A stretch of 64,000 nucleotides of DNA from assembly GCA_023014485.1 (NCBI GenBank), contig JAJOZX010012077.1, positions 1 through 64,000 of the forward strand, given 5' to 3'. The notes below the pieces were generated by a model. The model was not told where the DNA came from. It did no database searches and saw only the letters and a list, made by a program, of their open reading frames with translations. The DNA is from Bathynomus jamesi. Its lineage: Eukaryota; Arthropoda; Malacostraca; Isopoda; Cirolanidae. Below, one piece after another: positions 21,301 through 35,111 of this stretch. The translations under genes and the position numbers were made by a program. Numbering within the stretch: position 1 is the first letter of the stretch; each line of letters begins with the position of its first letter.

Positions 21301-23469
21301 CAAACTGAGTTAATTTCAAGAGAGTTAATTTCAGTTATTTTCACTGTTATATTCAGTATAGAATAATTTTATTTTATGTACCTTCCCGTACATTCGAGAT
21401 GAAATATTGTTTACATTTTTTTTATTTTTTGTTTGCAAATTTTTTTCAATTACTGAATTGAATTGACTTGCAAATTAAGAGAGAGAGAGTTTACAGAGAG
21501 TTTAGAGAGAGTTTATAGTTATAGATTTACTTGAAGCAGTTTCAATTTCCATTTTCAGTTTTCAGAGTTTCAGTTGGTTGTAACCAAAAGGGACAACCAA
21601 ACCCCAGAGATTTATAAAGATACTTGAAGTAATTTTGAAGTCATTTTTTTTAAGTCATTTTTTTTAAGTCATTTTTTGAAGTCAGAAGGTTGCACCAAGA
21701 GGTCAACCAAAACAGAGGTTAATCGTCTCCACTTGAATAGAGATCAAGTGCAGTCATTTTCCATTTTCAGTTAATCTTGACAAGCGTTCAAGTTAGACAG
21801 TTTAAGTTTCAAAATACTTGACAAGCGTTCAAGTTAGTTTAAGTTTCAGAATACTTGACAAGCGTTCAAGTTAGACAGTTAAGTTTCATTTTCAGGTTCA
21901 GAATACTTGACAGAGTTCAAGTCAGAGTTTTATTTGAAGTGAGAGAGTTTTATTTGAAGTGAGAGAGTTTTATTTGAAGTGAGAGAGTTTTATTTGAAGT
22001 CAGAGAGTTTTATTTGAAGTCAGAGAGTTTTATTTGAAGTCAGAGAGTTTTATTTGAAGTCAGAGAGTTTTATTTGAAGTCAGAGAGTTTTATTTGAAGT
22101 CAGAGAGTTTTATTTGAAGTCAGAGAGTTTTATTTGAAGTCAGAGAGTTTTATTTGAAGTCAGAGAGTTTTATTTGAAGTCAGAGAGTTTTATTTGAAGT
22201 CAGAGAGTTTTATTTCAAGTCAGAGAGTTTTATTTGAAGTCAGAGTGTTTTGTTTGAAGTCAGAGAGTTTTGAAGTCAGAGTTTTTTTGAAGTCAGAGTG
22301 TTTTGTTTGAAGTCAGAGTTTTTGTTTGAAGTCAGTGTTTTGTTTTAAGTCAGAGTGTTTTGTTTTAAGTCAGTTTCTGTTAGTTTCAAATACCCATTCA
22401 TTTCAATGCAGTCAATTGAATTCAACTTTTTCTTTGTAAGTTAAGAGAATTTAATTTAAGAAAAATGTAATTTTAGAATTTCATGCAACCTTTTTTTTGT
22501 GTTGCAAAAGAGAATTAAATTCAACCTGAATTGACCGGGTTGCGGCTTTGGTTTAACCTTTTCTTTGTTTGTAAGACGGAAATTCACCGATTTGTCTTTC
22601 CCTTTTCATGCATTGTTACGGATATAAATATATACTTATGTAATTTATTATTTGTGCAAAGGTTGTATCGTAATGTATATGAGGAAGATGCCGTCCCTCC
22701 GTTTTGTTTCAACTCTTTTAATTTTTGTTCTAAGTAGTGTGACAAGCAATCTTTTAAAAAAAAAAAAAAAAAAGCAAAGTGCTCACGAAAAACGTAATTG
22801 TCAATTTCAGACATATACCCCCTGCTTAGTCACTCAATTCCCCGTATGATCCACATACCCTAAATTTCAGTTGTTTGTTCTTTTTTGTCATTTAATTTTA
22901 ATAAAACTTCTACACAATAAAACGTATGTATTTATCATATGCAAACAAGTTTCAGACTAAAATATCAAATAATTCAAAATTCTATCAACATTTAACGAAA
23001 GAGTAAAATTTTTCTACTTAACATGCAAAAAATTATTAAACCTTTTTAATATTTTTTTTTATTATATAAAAATAATTTTTAATGTAAAATTTACCTGAGA
23101 TTATTAAAAGAAAAGATTGTTCGAAATGCTTCCTTCCATTTCAATAACTTTTTTATTCTTGGCCGAAACTCATCTATGGCTGATTTACTTTTATTTTTTA
23201 GAATATTATAAAATTGTATTTAGCTCGTTGAAATGCATAATTGATTCATATTTTTAATTTGTATTTTTATTTTTCTTTTGTTCTATTAATCCTGAGTAAC
23301 TGTCCTTAAATTGTTATTGTACCATTTGTAAGGTATCAAACGAAAATTATAGTCAAATTGACATACTACTACACTATATGGTTATGAATTTTAGTAGTCG
23401 AATTTAATTGTGTGTCGAAATTCAATTTTAAAACCGTGAGAGTTACTGTCATTACTCGTAAGGTCTTCT
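18214..23469 (+). repeat. Tandem unit U4, type B, expanded 20-bp tract
   Basis: A 5256-bp type-B unit with the B block at 18627-18904. Minisatellites: 14-bp 20746-20853, 15-17-bp 21208-21333, T-rich 21624-21684, inverted-repeat family 21776-21922. The extra length relative to U2 comes mainly from the 20-bp tract (21920-22374, about 455 bp against about 240 bp). The minus strand at 20851-21303 is open for 150 codons, as in U2. The gene-free remainder is AT-rich. Confidence 0.95.
21920..22374. repeat. Longest 20-bp minisatellite tract in the window
   Basis: Roughly 22 copies of the 20-bp motif. A central run of identical TTTTATTTGAAGTCAGAGAG copies points to recent local amplification. Shortened copies (TTTTGAAGTCAG, TTTTTTTGAAGTC) cluster at 22260-22340. 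One copy with TTTCAAGTC at about 22214 is also found in U6, U7 and U9, marking a shared B-lineage map. Confidence 0.9.
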
Positions 23470-23551
23470 AAGTACGTCTTTTTTTTATTACCTTAATACG
23501 TGTAACTGATTTAATTAAATACTTAAATACTAAATTGAACTTAAAGTATTT

Positions 23552-23595
<44 letters not shown>

Positions 23596-26500
23596 CAATA
23601 ATTGATTTAAACTTAAAAGATTTTATAACCCTAAACCCATCTTAAATTATTATATATTATTTTTAAACTTTGTTCATTCAAAAACCTTCCAAATCCCTAC
23701 ACATACACACGCATGTATGCGCACTATATATATATATATGCAAACCTTATGCTAAAATCATTGGATGTCACAATAAACTATTTCATAGCGTGTAAGTGCT
23801 AACTATGCTATTTATATAGTCCTACGCATTTTTGCTTACTATATATAAATTTTTGCTCAGGCACTTATTCAGTTACTTGAATAAGTTACATAAGAAACCA
23901 AAATCGCATAAGCGAGTTTTGGATAGAATTTCGATTTGTACGTCTTTATTCATTCCTGTATTTTTCTAATCCATCTTTTCTAATAATGACTTATACACTG
24001 TGACGTCACAAAATAACTTTGTTCTCTTTACGTTTCCCATACTTTGTACACTGAATCACGTTCTTAGTATTTGGACCTCTTCCGTATTCAATGTATGGTA
24101 AATTCTTTAGTAATAATGTTGTGGTGTTATGTAGTATAAATATCATTATTCAACCATACTCATTCTTACATTCATGTTCTTTCTTGACCGCTATCCTTTA
24201 TTAATTTTATTACTTATTCATTCATCTACCTATTGTCTACTTATGCCCTATCAACTTATCAGCCTATGTTTACGCGTGTCTATATTACGCACACAACCTA
24301 TTGAGTGACGAATGATATGTGTACACTACTGTGTGCAGTCGTACATGTCTATTGACGATCATGATTACGTACATGTATTCTTTTTACGTTTTATTTTCTT
24401 TTATTATTTCACATCCCGCATTGAACTCAAAAATGCTGAGTTAAGTTATAAAATTCCACTCACTACGACAGAATCGAGGGCCTCAAAGATAAAATACCTC
24501 CGTTCGCTCTGATTTCAAATTCATAACATATTATAGCATATTATTTCATAAATAAATTATCTCGTATGTGCCATGTACTTTGTATTATATTTAACATCTT
24601 AATTGTCTATTAATATGAAACACTGAAAAAAAAAAAAAAAGTTATAGCAACTGCTTAATTGTAATTAGCTGTAATACTTTAATTTAATATAACGTAATGT
24701 ACTTTAATGAAGATGTAATTGGTAGTAACTTGTAATGTACTTCATTGGAACTGTAATTAAATGTAATGATTTAATTTATAATGTAAGAATGTACTTTAAA
24801 ATGGAAGTGTAATTAAACAATAAGTAAATGTGAAGTAATCCATAATTGTAATCGTAATTGTAATGAACCAAAATTAATACGTACTCAGTCGTGTACTTAA
24901 TTTGTACTTATATGTACTATTACGAAATGATATCGCCTTCATAAATGTAGACTCGGCGAAAAATACAAATTAGTGTTTGTTATTTTATTTTTATTTTTTT
25001 AAATTTTTATTTTGCAATCTTTTAAAACATTTGATCATGTGTTTAAAAAGGGGGGAAATTTAACCTTTAACTGTCCTCCCCCAAAACATTTAAGTTCAGC
25101 TATATTATACATGTATTTGTAAAATTACAGCACTTCTTCATTGCACTTCTTAAATAGACTTCAGATTAGCATTTCATTAGGACTCCTTTGTTAGCAGCCT
25201 CGCTGCGCGGAGGGGGCAGAGGCCCCTTGCCTTCTTAATATTTTTAGATTCCGGCCTGAGCCATGGTCGAAAGACGTCGAACCTCTACCCCTGTAAATTC
25301 AGAGTACTAACTGTAATTTTTGAGAAGTAAACCACAGTAAAAGAAGTTTTTTTTATCTTTTTCCTTCGAGCCTTGTTCTCTTCAGGAACTCAGTCAGTTA
25401 AGTCGACAAGTTATAAAAGAAAAGTCGATAATTTTAGTATCAGAGAAAGTATCAGAGTATTATAAAAAGAGAAGAATTAAAAATTGGCGACCCTTTGCCC
25501 AAATTAAGAGACAACCCAAGCACCATAGAAGATATTGGCTAACAGTCTGGCGAGTCTGTAACCAAGGGTTTAACAGAGTGGCGACCCACCATTTAAGGCG
25601 ACCGAAAAGAATTATACTGTAGAATGTTATAGAAGAAATATCCGTTGCAGCCTCCTAACCAGAACCCCCGTCGATCCGAACCGACTCAGGGCCATAAAAG
25701 AGGTGGGTTAACAACTGGCGACCCTGCCCCAGGATAAGAAGAAGATTTTAACCAGAAGATTTTAACCAGAAAATTTTAACAAGAAGATTTTAACCAGAAG
25801 ATTTTAACCAGAAGATTTTAACCAGAAGATTTTAACCAGAACATTTTAACCAGAAGATTTTAACCAAAAGATTTTAACCAAAAGATTTTAACCAAAAGAT
25901 TTTAACCAGAAGATTTTAACCAGAAGATTTTAACCAGAAGATTTTAACCAGAAGATTTTAACCAGAAGATTTTAACCAGAAGATTTTAACCAGAAGATTT
26001 TAAGAGGAGGCCACTCTTTGGCCAAGATAGAAATTACCCTGCATCTGGATAAAACCAGTTGACCGGCGTGTCACGCCTTCTAGTTCGTAAAATCCACCTT
26101 TGAACCGGTGTGTCACGACTCCAAGTTCTCCACGCCTAGTTTTCATCCAAGAAGTAGCCAGGAAGACGTCTTCAGGACACGTCTCAAGGATTTCCCCATA
26201 GAAAATTTTGTTAAGTACAGTTTGTTTTTTTAAGTAATTTATAAACACTTGAAAAGTCTGTATTATAACAGTTAATATTTAGTATCAAACTAGATTTAAC
26301 ACAAAACACAGTGAACATTTCAGACACCAGTGATACATTTTTTTTAGTGAAAGTAATTGTAACAGAGTTAATTGTAACACAGATAGTTAATTGTAACACA
26401 GAGTTAATTGTAACACAGAGTTAATTGTAACACAGAGTCAAAGAGAGTTAATTTCAAAGAGAGTTAATTTCAAGAGAGTTAATTTCAGTTATTTTCACTG

Positions 26501-27273
26501 TTATATTCAGTATAGAATAATTTTATTTTATGTACCTTCCCGTACATTCGAGATGAAATATTGTTTACATTTTTTTTATTTTTTGTTTGCAAATTTTTTT
26601 GAATTACTGAATTGAATTGACATGCAAATTAAGAGAGAGAGAGTTTACAGAGAGTTTAGAGAGAGTTTATAGAGTTATAGATTACTTGAAGCAGTTTCAA
26701 GTTCCATTTCAGTTTTCAGACAGTTTCAGTTGGTTGTAACCAAAGGGACAACCAAATCCCAGAGATTTATAAAGATACTGGTCATTTTTTTGAAGTAATT
26801 TTTTGAAGTCATTTTTTTGAAGTCATTTTTTTGAAGACATTTTTTGAAGACATATTTTTGAAGACATTTTTTGAAGTCATTTTTTAAGTCATTTTTTAAG
26901 TCAGAAGGTTGCACCAGAGGGTCAACCAAAACAGAGGTTAATCGTCTCCACTTGAATAGAGATCAAGTGCAGCATTTTCCATTTTCAGTTAATCTTTACT
27001 TGACAAGCGTTCAAGTTAGACAGTTTAAGTTTCAGAATACTTGACAAGCGTTCAAGTTAGACAGTTAAGTTTCATTTTCAGGTTCAGAATACTTGACAGA
27101 GTTCAAGTCAGAGTTTTATTTGAAGTCAGAGAGTTTTATTTGAAGTGAGAGAGTTTTATTGAAGTGAGAGAGTTTTATTTGAAGTGAGGAGTTTTATTTG
27201 AAGTCAGAGTTTTATTTGAAGTCAGAGAGTTTTATTGAAGTCAGAGAGTTTTATTTGAAGTCAGAGAGTTTTA

Positions 27274-28664
27274 CAGTGCCCGCGAAAAGTATCCGATCAC
27301 TCAAGAAAATACAATATTTTCCCTTGATATTCAGAGACACGTAATTCACTTTCTATTTGTTCTAGCGACATCTGGTAACTTTGAGGTTGCTCGCTGATAT
27401 GAGAGCTATCCAACGCATTCTCAAATTAGTGTTCTGGTAGCCTTCGTTGCGGGTGGCTGTGTCTCAAATTTGTCAGATTTCACTGTTTGTGTAAATTTCT
27501 TGATATTTTTTTTTTTTACAGAAAGTGGTGTAAATAAAATTTATATATAATGTGTGCTAAAAAACAACTTAAGAGTGATTGTCGAGGTGCTATTGTTGCT
27601 TTGCATGCATGTGGGAAATCACAGAGACAGATAGCTAAGGAATTAAACATATCCCAAAGTACCGTTAATTATGGGTTTCACGGGCTAAGAGCAATGGTGG
27701 CCTAACCACGCCAGTCCCTAAAAAACGATCTGGCAGACCGAGAAAACAAATTCGCGAACAGACAAACTTATGAAACGTTTAGTATTGAAAAACCCAACAA
27801 TAACTGCGAAAGAAATAAAATTTAATATGAATAATTTGTTATCTGGTGTTTCTGAACGAACTATCCAGGAGCGGCTCCAAAAAGAACTCGGATTACCATC
27901 TCGCCATGCTGCTAAGAAACCGTTCATTAATGAAAAAATGCGTAAAAAACGTGTCGCATTTTGTAAAAAATACATTCATTGGACTGTTGATGACTGGAAG
28001 AAGGTTTTATTTAGCGATGAGTCGACATTTTTGACATTCAGAAGTTGTCCAAAAAAGGTTCGCCGGCCTATTGGCTCAAATAGGATGGACCCTAAATACA
28101 CCCTAAAGACAATGAAACACCCTCCAAGTGTGATGGTTTGGGGTTGTTTCGGTTACTATGGGCGTGGAAACTTATATTTTCTTCCGAAGAACACAACTAT
28201 GAATGGTGCACGGTATTTAGCAATGCTACAGGATAAACTTCCAATGGCAATGGCAATCCAAAGGACAAAAACATTCATGCATGATGGTGCACGATGTCAC
28301 AGGGCCAAAATAGTGACAAAATGGATTACTGACAATAAATTTGATATTTTGGATTGGCCTGGTAATAGTCCAGATCTCAATCCGATAGAAAATCTGTGGC
28401 TAATAATAAAAAATAAGGTTGAATGCCACGACACTGGCTCAGTCGAAAAATTACAAGAGGCCATCAAAAAGGTATGGTGCAAGGAAATATCAGTGGAAGT
28501 TTGTCAAAACTTGATTAAATCCATGCCAAAACGTCTAGAACAAGTCATCCAAACCAAAGGACAGATGACAAAATACTAATATAAGGTTAGTATACATTTA
28601 AACATTGTTTTTTATGTAAAAAATACAAATTTCAAGGGTGATCGGATACTTTTCGCGGGCACTG
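27274..28664 (+). mobile_element. Tc1/mariner-family transposon, copy in U5 (shorter, least damaged)
   Basis: A 1391-bp copy with both 27-bp terminal repeats, at the same TA as the other copies. It is the only copy without the 106-107-bp extra segment, so its catalytic region reads straight through YIHWTVDDWKKVLFSDES, the pattern expected for Tc1 transposases. It is probably closest to the element that originally inserted. Confidence 0.97.
27550..28579 (+). pseudogene. Tc1-like DD34E transposase with two single-base deletions
   Basis: The ATG is at 27550 and the TAA ends at 28579. Relative to the other copies one T is missing near 27670 and one A near 27745, in the helix-turn-helix/AT-hook part. 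From 27770 the frame is open for 269 aa. The catalytic triad is complete: Asp at 28016-28018 (FSDES), Asp at 28283-28285 (HDGARCH), Glu at 28388-28390 (NPIENLW), with 34 residues between the second Asp and the Glu, i.e. DD34E. Allowing for the two bases the gene would be 343 codons plus stop, the usual Tc1 length. The deletions lie in a stretch of suspected sequence errors, so the real gene might be intact. Confidence 0.9.
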
Positions 28665-29834
28665 TATTTGAAGTCAGAGAGTTTTATTTGAAGTCAGAGT
28701 GTTTTGTTTGAAGTCAGAGTGTTTTGTTTTAAGTCAGTTTCTGTTAGTTTCAAACACCCATTCATTTCAATGCAGTCAATTGAATTCAACTTTTTCTTTG
28801 TAAGTTAAGAGAATTTAATTTAAGAAAAATGTAATTTTAGAATTTCATGCAACCTTTTTTTTGTGTTGTAAAAGAGAATTAAATTCAACCTGAATTGACC
28901 GGGTTGCGGCTTTGGTTTAACCTTTTCTTTGTTTGTAAGACGGAAATTCACCGATTTGTCTTTCCCTTTTCATGCATTGTTACGGATATAAATATATACT
29001 TATGTAATTTATTATTTGTGCAAAGGTTGTATCGTAATGTATATGAGGAAGATGCCGTCCCTCCGTTTTGTTTCAACTCTTTTAATTTTTGTTCTAAGTA
29101 GTGTGACAAGCAATCTTTTAAAAAAAAAAAAAAAAAGGAAAGTGCTCACGAAAAACGTAATTGTCAATTTCAGACATATACCCCCTGCTTAGTCACTCAA
29201 TTCCCCCTTATGATCCACATACCCTAAATTTCAGTTGTTTGTTCTTTTTTGTCATTTAATTTTAATAAAACTTCTACACAATAAAACGTATGTATTTATC
29301 ATATGCAAACAAGTTTCAGACTAAAATATCAAATAATTCAAAATTCTATCAACATTTAACGAAAGAGTATAATTTTTCTACTTAACATGCAAAAAATTAT
29401 TAAACCTTTTTAATATTTTTTTTTATTATATAAAAATAATTTTTAATGTAAAATTTACCTGAGATTATTAAAAGAAAAGATTGTTCGAAATGCTTCCTTC
29501 CATTACAATAACTTTTTTATTCTTGGCCGAAACTCATCTATGGCTCGATTTACTTTTATTTTTTAGAATATTATAAAATTGTATTTAGCTCGTTGAAATG
29601 CATAATTGATTCATATTTTTAATTTGTATTTTTATTTTTCTTTTGTTCAATTAATCCTGAGTAACTGTCCTTAAATTGTTATTGTACCATTTGTAAGGTA
29701 TCAAACGAAAATTATAGTCAAATTGACATACTACTACACTATATGGTTATGAATTTTAGTAGTCGAATTTAATTGTGTGTCGAAATTCAATTTTAAAACC
29801 GTGAGAGTTACTGTCATTACTCGTAAGGTCTTCT

Positions 29835-29916
29835 AAGTACGTCTTTTTTTTATTACCTTAATACGTGTAACTGATTTAATTAAATACTTAAATACTAAAT
29901 TGAACTTAAAGTATTT

Positions 29917-29960
<44 letters not shown>

Positions 29961-32900
29961 CAATAATTGATTTAAACTTAAAAGATTTTATAACCCTAAA
30001 CCCATCTTAAATTATTATATATTATTTTTAAACTTTGTTCATTCAAAAACCTTCCAAATCCCAACACATACACACGCATGTATGCGCACTATATATATAT
30101 ATGCAAACCTTATGCTAAAATCATTGGATGTCACAATAAACTATTTCATAGCGTGTAAGTGCTAACTATGCTATTTATATAGTCCTACGCATTTTTGCTT
30201 ACTATATATAAATTTTTGCTCAGGCACTTATTCAGTTACTTGAACAATCCTATCAGCTAATCTGTCCCTCGAAATTGTAAAATACACACTTGACCACAGG
30301 TCTATACATCATCCATTACATAATTCGATTTTTTATCTACAATAGTCAATAAAATTAGTTATCAATTGTATTATATTGTATTATATTATTGTATTAATAC
30401 CATTTAGGGGGGGAAATACTGTAAAAAGTGAACAATGAACAATTCCTACACCATCATTATATGGATTCATTGTCTTCATGCAGAACTTATGTTCGTATAG
30501 TTTTATGTTCGAATGTCCATTTTTACATAAGAAACCAAAATCGCATAAGCGAGTTTTGGATAGAATTTCGATTTGTACGTCTTTATTCATTCCTGTATTT
30601 TTCTAATCCATCTTTTCTAATAATGACTTATACACTATGACGTCACAAAATAACTTTGTTCTCTTTACGTTTCCCATACTTTGTACACTGAATCACGTTC
30701 TTAGTATTTGGACATCTTCCGTATTCAATGTATGGTAAATTCTTTAGTAATAATGTTGTGGTGTTATGTAGTATAAATATCATTATTCAACCATACTCAT
30801 TCTTACATTCATGTTCTTTCTTGACCGCTATCCTTTATTAATTTTATTACTTATTCATTCATCTACCTATTGTCTACTTATGCCCTATCAACTTATCAGC
30901 CTATGTTTACGCGTGTCTATATTACGCACACAACCTATTGTGTGACGAATGATATGTATACACTACTGTGTGCAGTCGTACATGTCTATTGACGATCATG
31001 ATTACGTACATGTATTCTTTTTACGTTTTATTTTCTTTTATTATTTCACATCCCGCATTGAACTCAAAAATGCTGAGTTAAGTTATAAAATTCCACTCAC
31101 TACGACAGAATCGAGGGCCTCAAAGATAAAATACCTCCGTTCGCTCTGATTTCAAATTCATAACATATTATAGCATATTATTTCATAAATAAATTATCTC
31201 GTATGTGCCATGTACTTTGTATTATATTTAACATCTTAATTGTCTATTAATATGAAACACTGAAAAAAAAAAAAAAAAGTTATAGTAACTGCTTAATTGT
31301 AATTAGCTGTAATACTTTAATTTAATATAACGTAATGTACTTTAATGAAGCTGTAATTGGTAGTAACTTGTAATGTACTTCATTGGAACTGTAATTAAAT
31401 GTAATGATTTAATTTATAATGTAAGAATGTACTTTAAAATGGAAGTGTAATTAAACAATAAGTAAATGTGTAGTAATCCATAATTGTAATTGTAATGAAC
31501 CAAAATTAATACGTACTCAGTCGTGTACTTAATTTGTACTTATATGTACTATTACGAAATGATATCGCCTTCATAAATGTAGACTCGGCGAAAAATACAA
31601 ATTAGTGTTTGTTATTTTATTTTTATTTTTTTAAATTTTTATTTTGCAATATTTTAAAACATTTGATCATGTGTTTAAAAAGGGGGGAAATTTAACCTTC
31701 AACTGTCCTCCCCCAAAACATTTAAGTTCAGCTATATTATACATGTATTTGTAAAATTACAGCACTTCTTCATTGCACTTCTTAATTAGACTTCAGATTA
31801 GCATTTCATTAGGACTGCTTTGTTAGCAGCCTCGCTGCGGGGAGGGGGCAGAGGCCCCTTGCCTTCTTAATATTTTTAGATTCCGGCCTGAGCCATGGTC
31901 GAAAGAGGTCGAACCTCTACCCCTGTAAATTCAGAGTACTAACTGTAATTTTTGAGAAGTAAACCACAGTAAAAGAAGTTTTTTTTATCTTTTTCCTTCG
32001 AGCCTTGTTCTCTTCAGGAACTCAGTCAGTTAAGTCGACAAGTTATAAAAGAAAAGTCGATAATTTTAGTATCAGAGAAAGTATCAGAGTATTATAAAAA
32101 GAGAAGAATTAAAAATTGGCGACCCTTTGCCCAAATTAAGAGACAACCCAAGCACCATAGAAGATATTGGCTAACAGTCTGGCGAGTCTGTAGCCAAGGG
32201 TTTAACAGAGTGGCGACCCACCATTTAAGGCGACCGAAAAGAATTATAGAATGTTATAGAAGAAATATCCGTTGCAGCCTCCTAACCAGAACCCCCGTCG
32301 ATCCGAACCGACTCAGGGCCATAAAAGAGGGGGGTTAACAACTGGCGACCCTGCCCCAGGATAAGAAGAAGATTTTAACCAGAAGATTTTAACCAGAAGA
32401 TTTTAACCAGAAGATTTTAACCAGAAGATTTTAACCAGAAGATTTTAAGAGGAGGCCACTCTTTGGCCAAGATAGAAATTACCCTGCATCAGGATAAAAC
32501 CAGTTGACCGGCGTGTCACGCCTTCTAGTTCGTAACATCCACCCTTGAACCGGTGTGTCACGACTCCAAGTTCTCCACGCCTAGTTTTCATCCAAGAAGA
32601 AGTAGCCAGGAAGACGTCTTCAGGACACGTCTCAAGGATTTCCCCATAGAAAATTTTGTTAAGTACAGTTTGTTTTTTAAGTAATTTATAAACACTTGAA
32701 AAGTCTGTATTATAACAGTTAATATTTAGTATCAAACCAGATTTAACACAAAACACACTGAACATTTCAGACACCAGTGATACATTTTTTTTAGTGAAAC
32801 AGTAATTGTAACAGAGAGTTAATTGTAACACATAGTTAATTGTAACACAGAGAGTTAATTGTAACACAGAGTTAATTTCAAAGAGAGTTAATTTCAAACT

Positions 32901-34988
32901 GAGTTAATTTCAAGAGAGTTAATTTCAGTTATTTTCACTGTTATATTCAGTATAGAATAATTTTATTTTATGTACCTTCCCGTACATTCGAGATGAAATA
33001 TTGTTTACATTTTTTTTATTTTTTGTTTGCAAATTTTTTTCAATTACTGAATTGAATTGACTTGCAAATTAAGAGAGAGAGAGTTTACAGAGAGTTTAGA
33101 GAGAGTTTATAGTTATAGATTTACTTGAAGCAGTTTCAAGTTCCATTTTCAGTTTTCAGAGTTTCAGTTGGTTGTAACCAAAAGGGACAACCAAACCCCA
33201 GAGATTTATAAAGATACTTGAAGTAATTTTGAAGTCATTTTTTTTAAGTCATTTTTTTTAAGTCATTTTTTGAAGTCAGAAGGTTGCACCAAGAGGGTCA
33301 ACCAAAACAGAGGTTAATCGTCTCCACTTGAATAGAGATCAAGTGCAGTCATTTTCCATTTTCAGTTAATCTTGACAAGCGTTCAAGTTAGACAGTTTAA
33401 GTTTCAAAATACTTGACAAGCGTTCAAGTTAGTTTAAGTTTCAGAATACTTGACAAGCGTTCAAGTTAGACAGTTAAGTTTCATTTTCAGGTTCAGAATA
33501 CTTGACAGAGTTCAAGTCAGAGTTTTATTTGAAGTGAGAGAGTTTTATTTGAAGTGAGAGAGTTTTATTTGAAGTGAGAGAGTTTTATTTGAAGTCAGAG
33601 AGTTTTTTTTGAAGTGAGAGAGTTTTATTTGAAGTCAGAGAGTTTTATTTGAAGTCAGAGAGTTTTATTTGAAGTCAGAGAGTTTTATTTGAAGTCAGAG
33701 AGTTTTATTTGAAGTCAGAGAGTTTATTTGAAGTCAGAGAGTTTTATTTGAAGTCAGAGAGTTTTATTTGAAGTCAGAGAGTTTTATTTCAAGTCAGAGA
33801 GTTTTATTTGAAGTCAGAGTGTTTTGTTTGAAGTCAGAGTGTTTTGTTTGAAGTCAGAGTGTTTTGTTTTAAGTCAGAGTGTTTTGTTTTAAGTCAGTTT
33901 CTGTTAGTTTCAAATACCCATTCATTTCAATGCAGTCAATTGAATTCAACTTTTTTTGTAAGTTAAGAGAATTTAATTTAAGAAAAATGTAATTTTAGAA
34001 TTTCATGCAACCTTTTTTTTGTGTTGCAAAAGAGAATTAAATTCAACCTGAATTGACCGGGTTGCGGCTTTGGTTTAACCTTTTCTTTGTTTGTAAGACG
34101 GAAATTCACCGATTTGTCTTTCCCTTTTCATGCATTGTTACGGATATAAATATATACTTATGTAATTTATTATTTGTGCAAAGGTTGTATCGTAATGTAT
34201 ATGAGGAAGATGCCGTCCCTCCGTTTTGTTTCAACTCTTTTAATTTTTGTTCTAAGTAGTGTGACAAGCAATCTTTTAAAAAAAAAAAAAAAAAGCAAAG
34301 TGCTCACGAAAAACGTAATTGTCAATTTCAGACATATACCCCTGCTAGTCACTCAATTCCCCCGTATGATCCACATACCCTAAATTTCAGTTGTTTGTTC
34401 TTTTTGTCATTTAATTTTAATAAAACTTCTACACAATAAAACGTATGTATTTATCATATGCAAACAAGTTTCAGACTAAAATATCAAATAATTCAAAATT
34501 CTATCAACATTTAACGAAAGAGTATAATTTTTCTACTTAACATGCAAAAAATTATTAAACCTTTTTAATATTTTTTTTTATTATATAAAAATAATTTTTA
34601 ATGTAAAATTTACCTGAGATTATTAAAAGAAAAGATTGTTCGAAATGCTTCCTTCCATTCAATAACTTTTTTATTCTTGGCCGAAACTCATCTATGGCTC
34701 GATTTACTTTTATTTTTTAGAATATTATAAAATTGTATTTAGCTCGTTGAAATGCATAATTGATTCATATTTTTAATTTGTATTTTTATTTTTCTTTTGT
34801 TCAATTAATCCTGAGTAACTGTCCTTAAATTGTTATTGTACCATTTGTAAGGTATCAAACGAAAATTATAGTCAAATTGACATACTACTACACTATATGG
34901 TTATGAATTTTAGTAGTCGAATTTAATTGTGTGTCGAAATTCAATTTTAAAACCGTGAGAGTTACTGTCATTACTCGTAAGGTCTTCT
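29835..34988 (+). repeat. Tandem unit U6, type B
   Basis: A 5154-bp type-B unit with the B block at 30245-30523. Minisatellites: 14-bp 32357-32448, 15-17-bp 32801-32928, T-rich 33219-33278, inverted-repeat family 33371-33517, 20-bp 33515-33897. Near its right end it switches to a type-A marker (GTTCAATTAATCC near 34800) after B markers up to about 34360, suggesting a short conversion tract. The minus strand is open for 150 codons at 32445-32897. It is followed by another B unit, breaking the alternation. Confidence 0.95.
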
Positions 34989-35070
34989 AAGTACGTCTTT
35001 TTTTTATTACCTTAATACGTGTAACTGATTTAATTAAATACTTAAATACTAAATTGAACTTAAAGTATTT

Positions 35071-35111
<41 letters not shown>

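Larger units (their letters stand above)
23470..29834 (+). repeat. Tandem unit U5, type A with Tc1 lacking the extra segment
   Basis: A 6365-bp type-A unit, shorter because its Tc1 lacks the 107-bp segment and its 14-bp tract (25740-26002) has about 18-19 copies. Small patches look like type B: TATATATGCAAACC near 23738 and ATGCCCTATC near 24245, each flanked by type-A markers, suggesting gene conversion. Other tracts: 15-17-bp 26352-26488, T-rich 26780-26902, inverted-repeat family 26998-27107, 20-bp 27105-27273 and 28665-28737. From about 26680 to 27745 it has many one-base deletions compared with all other A units. Confidence 0.95.
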
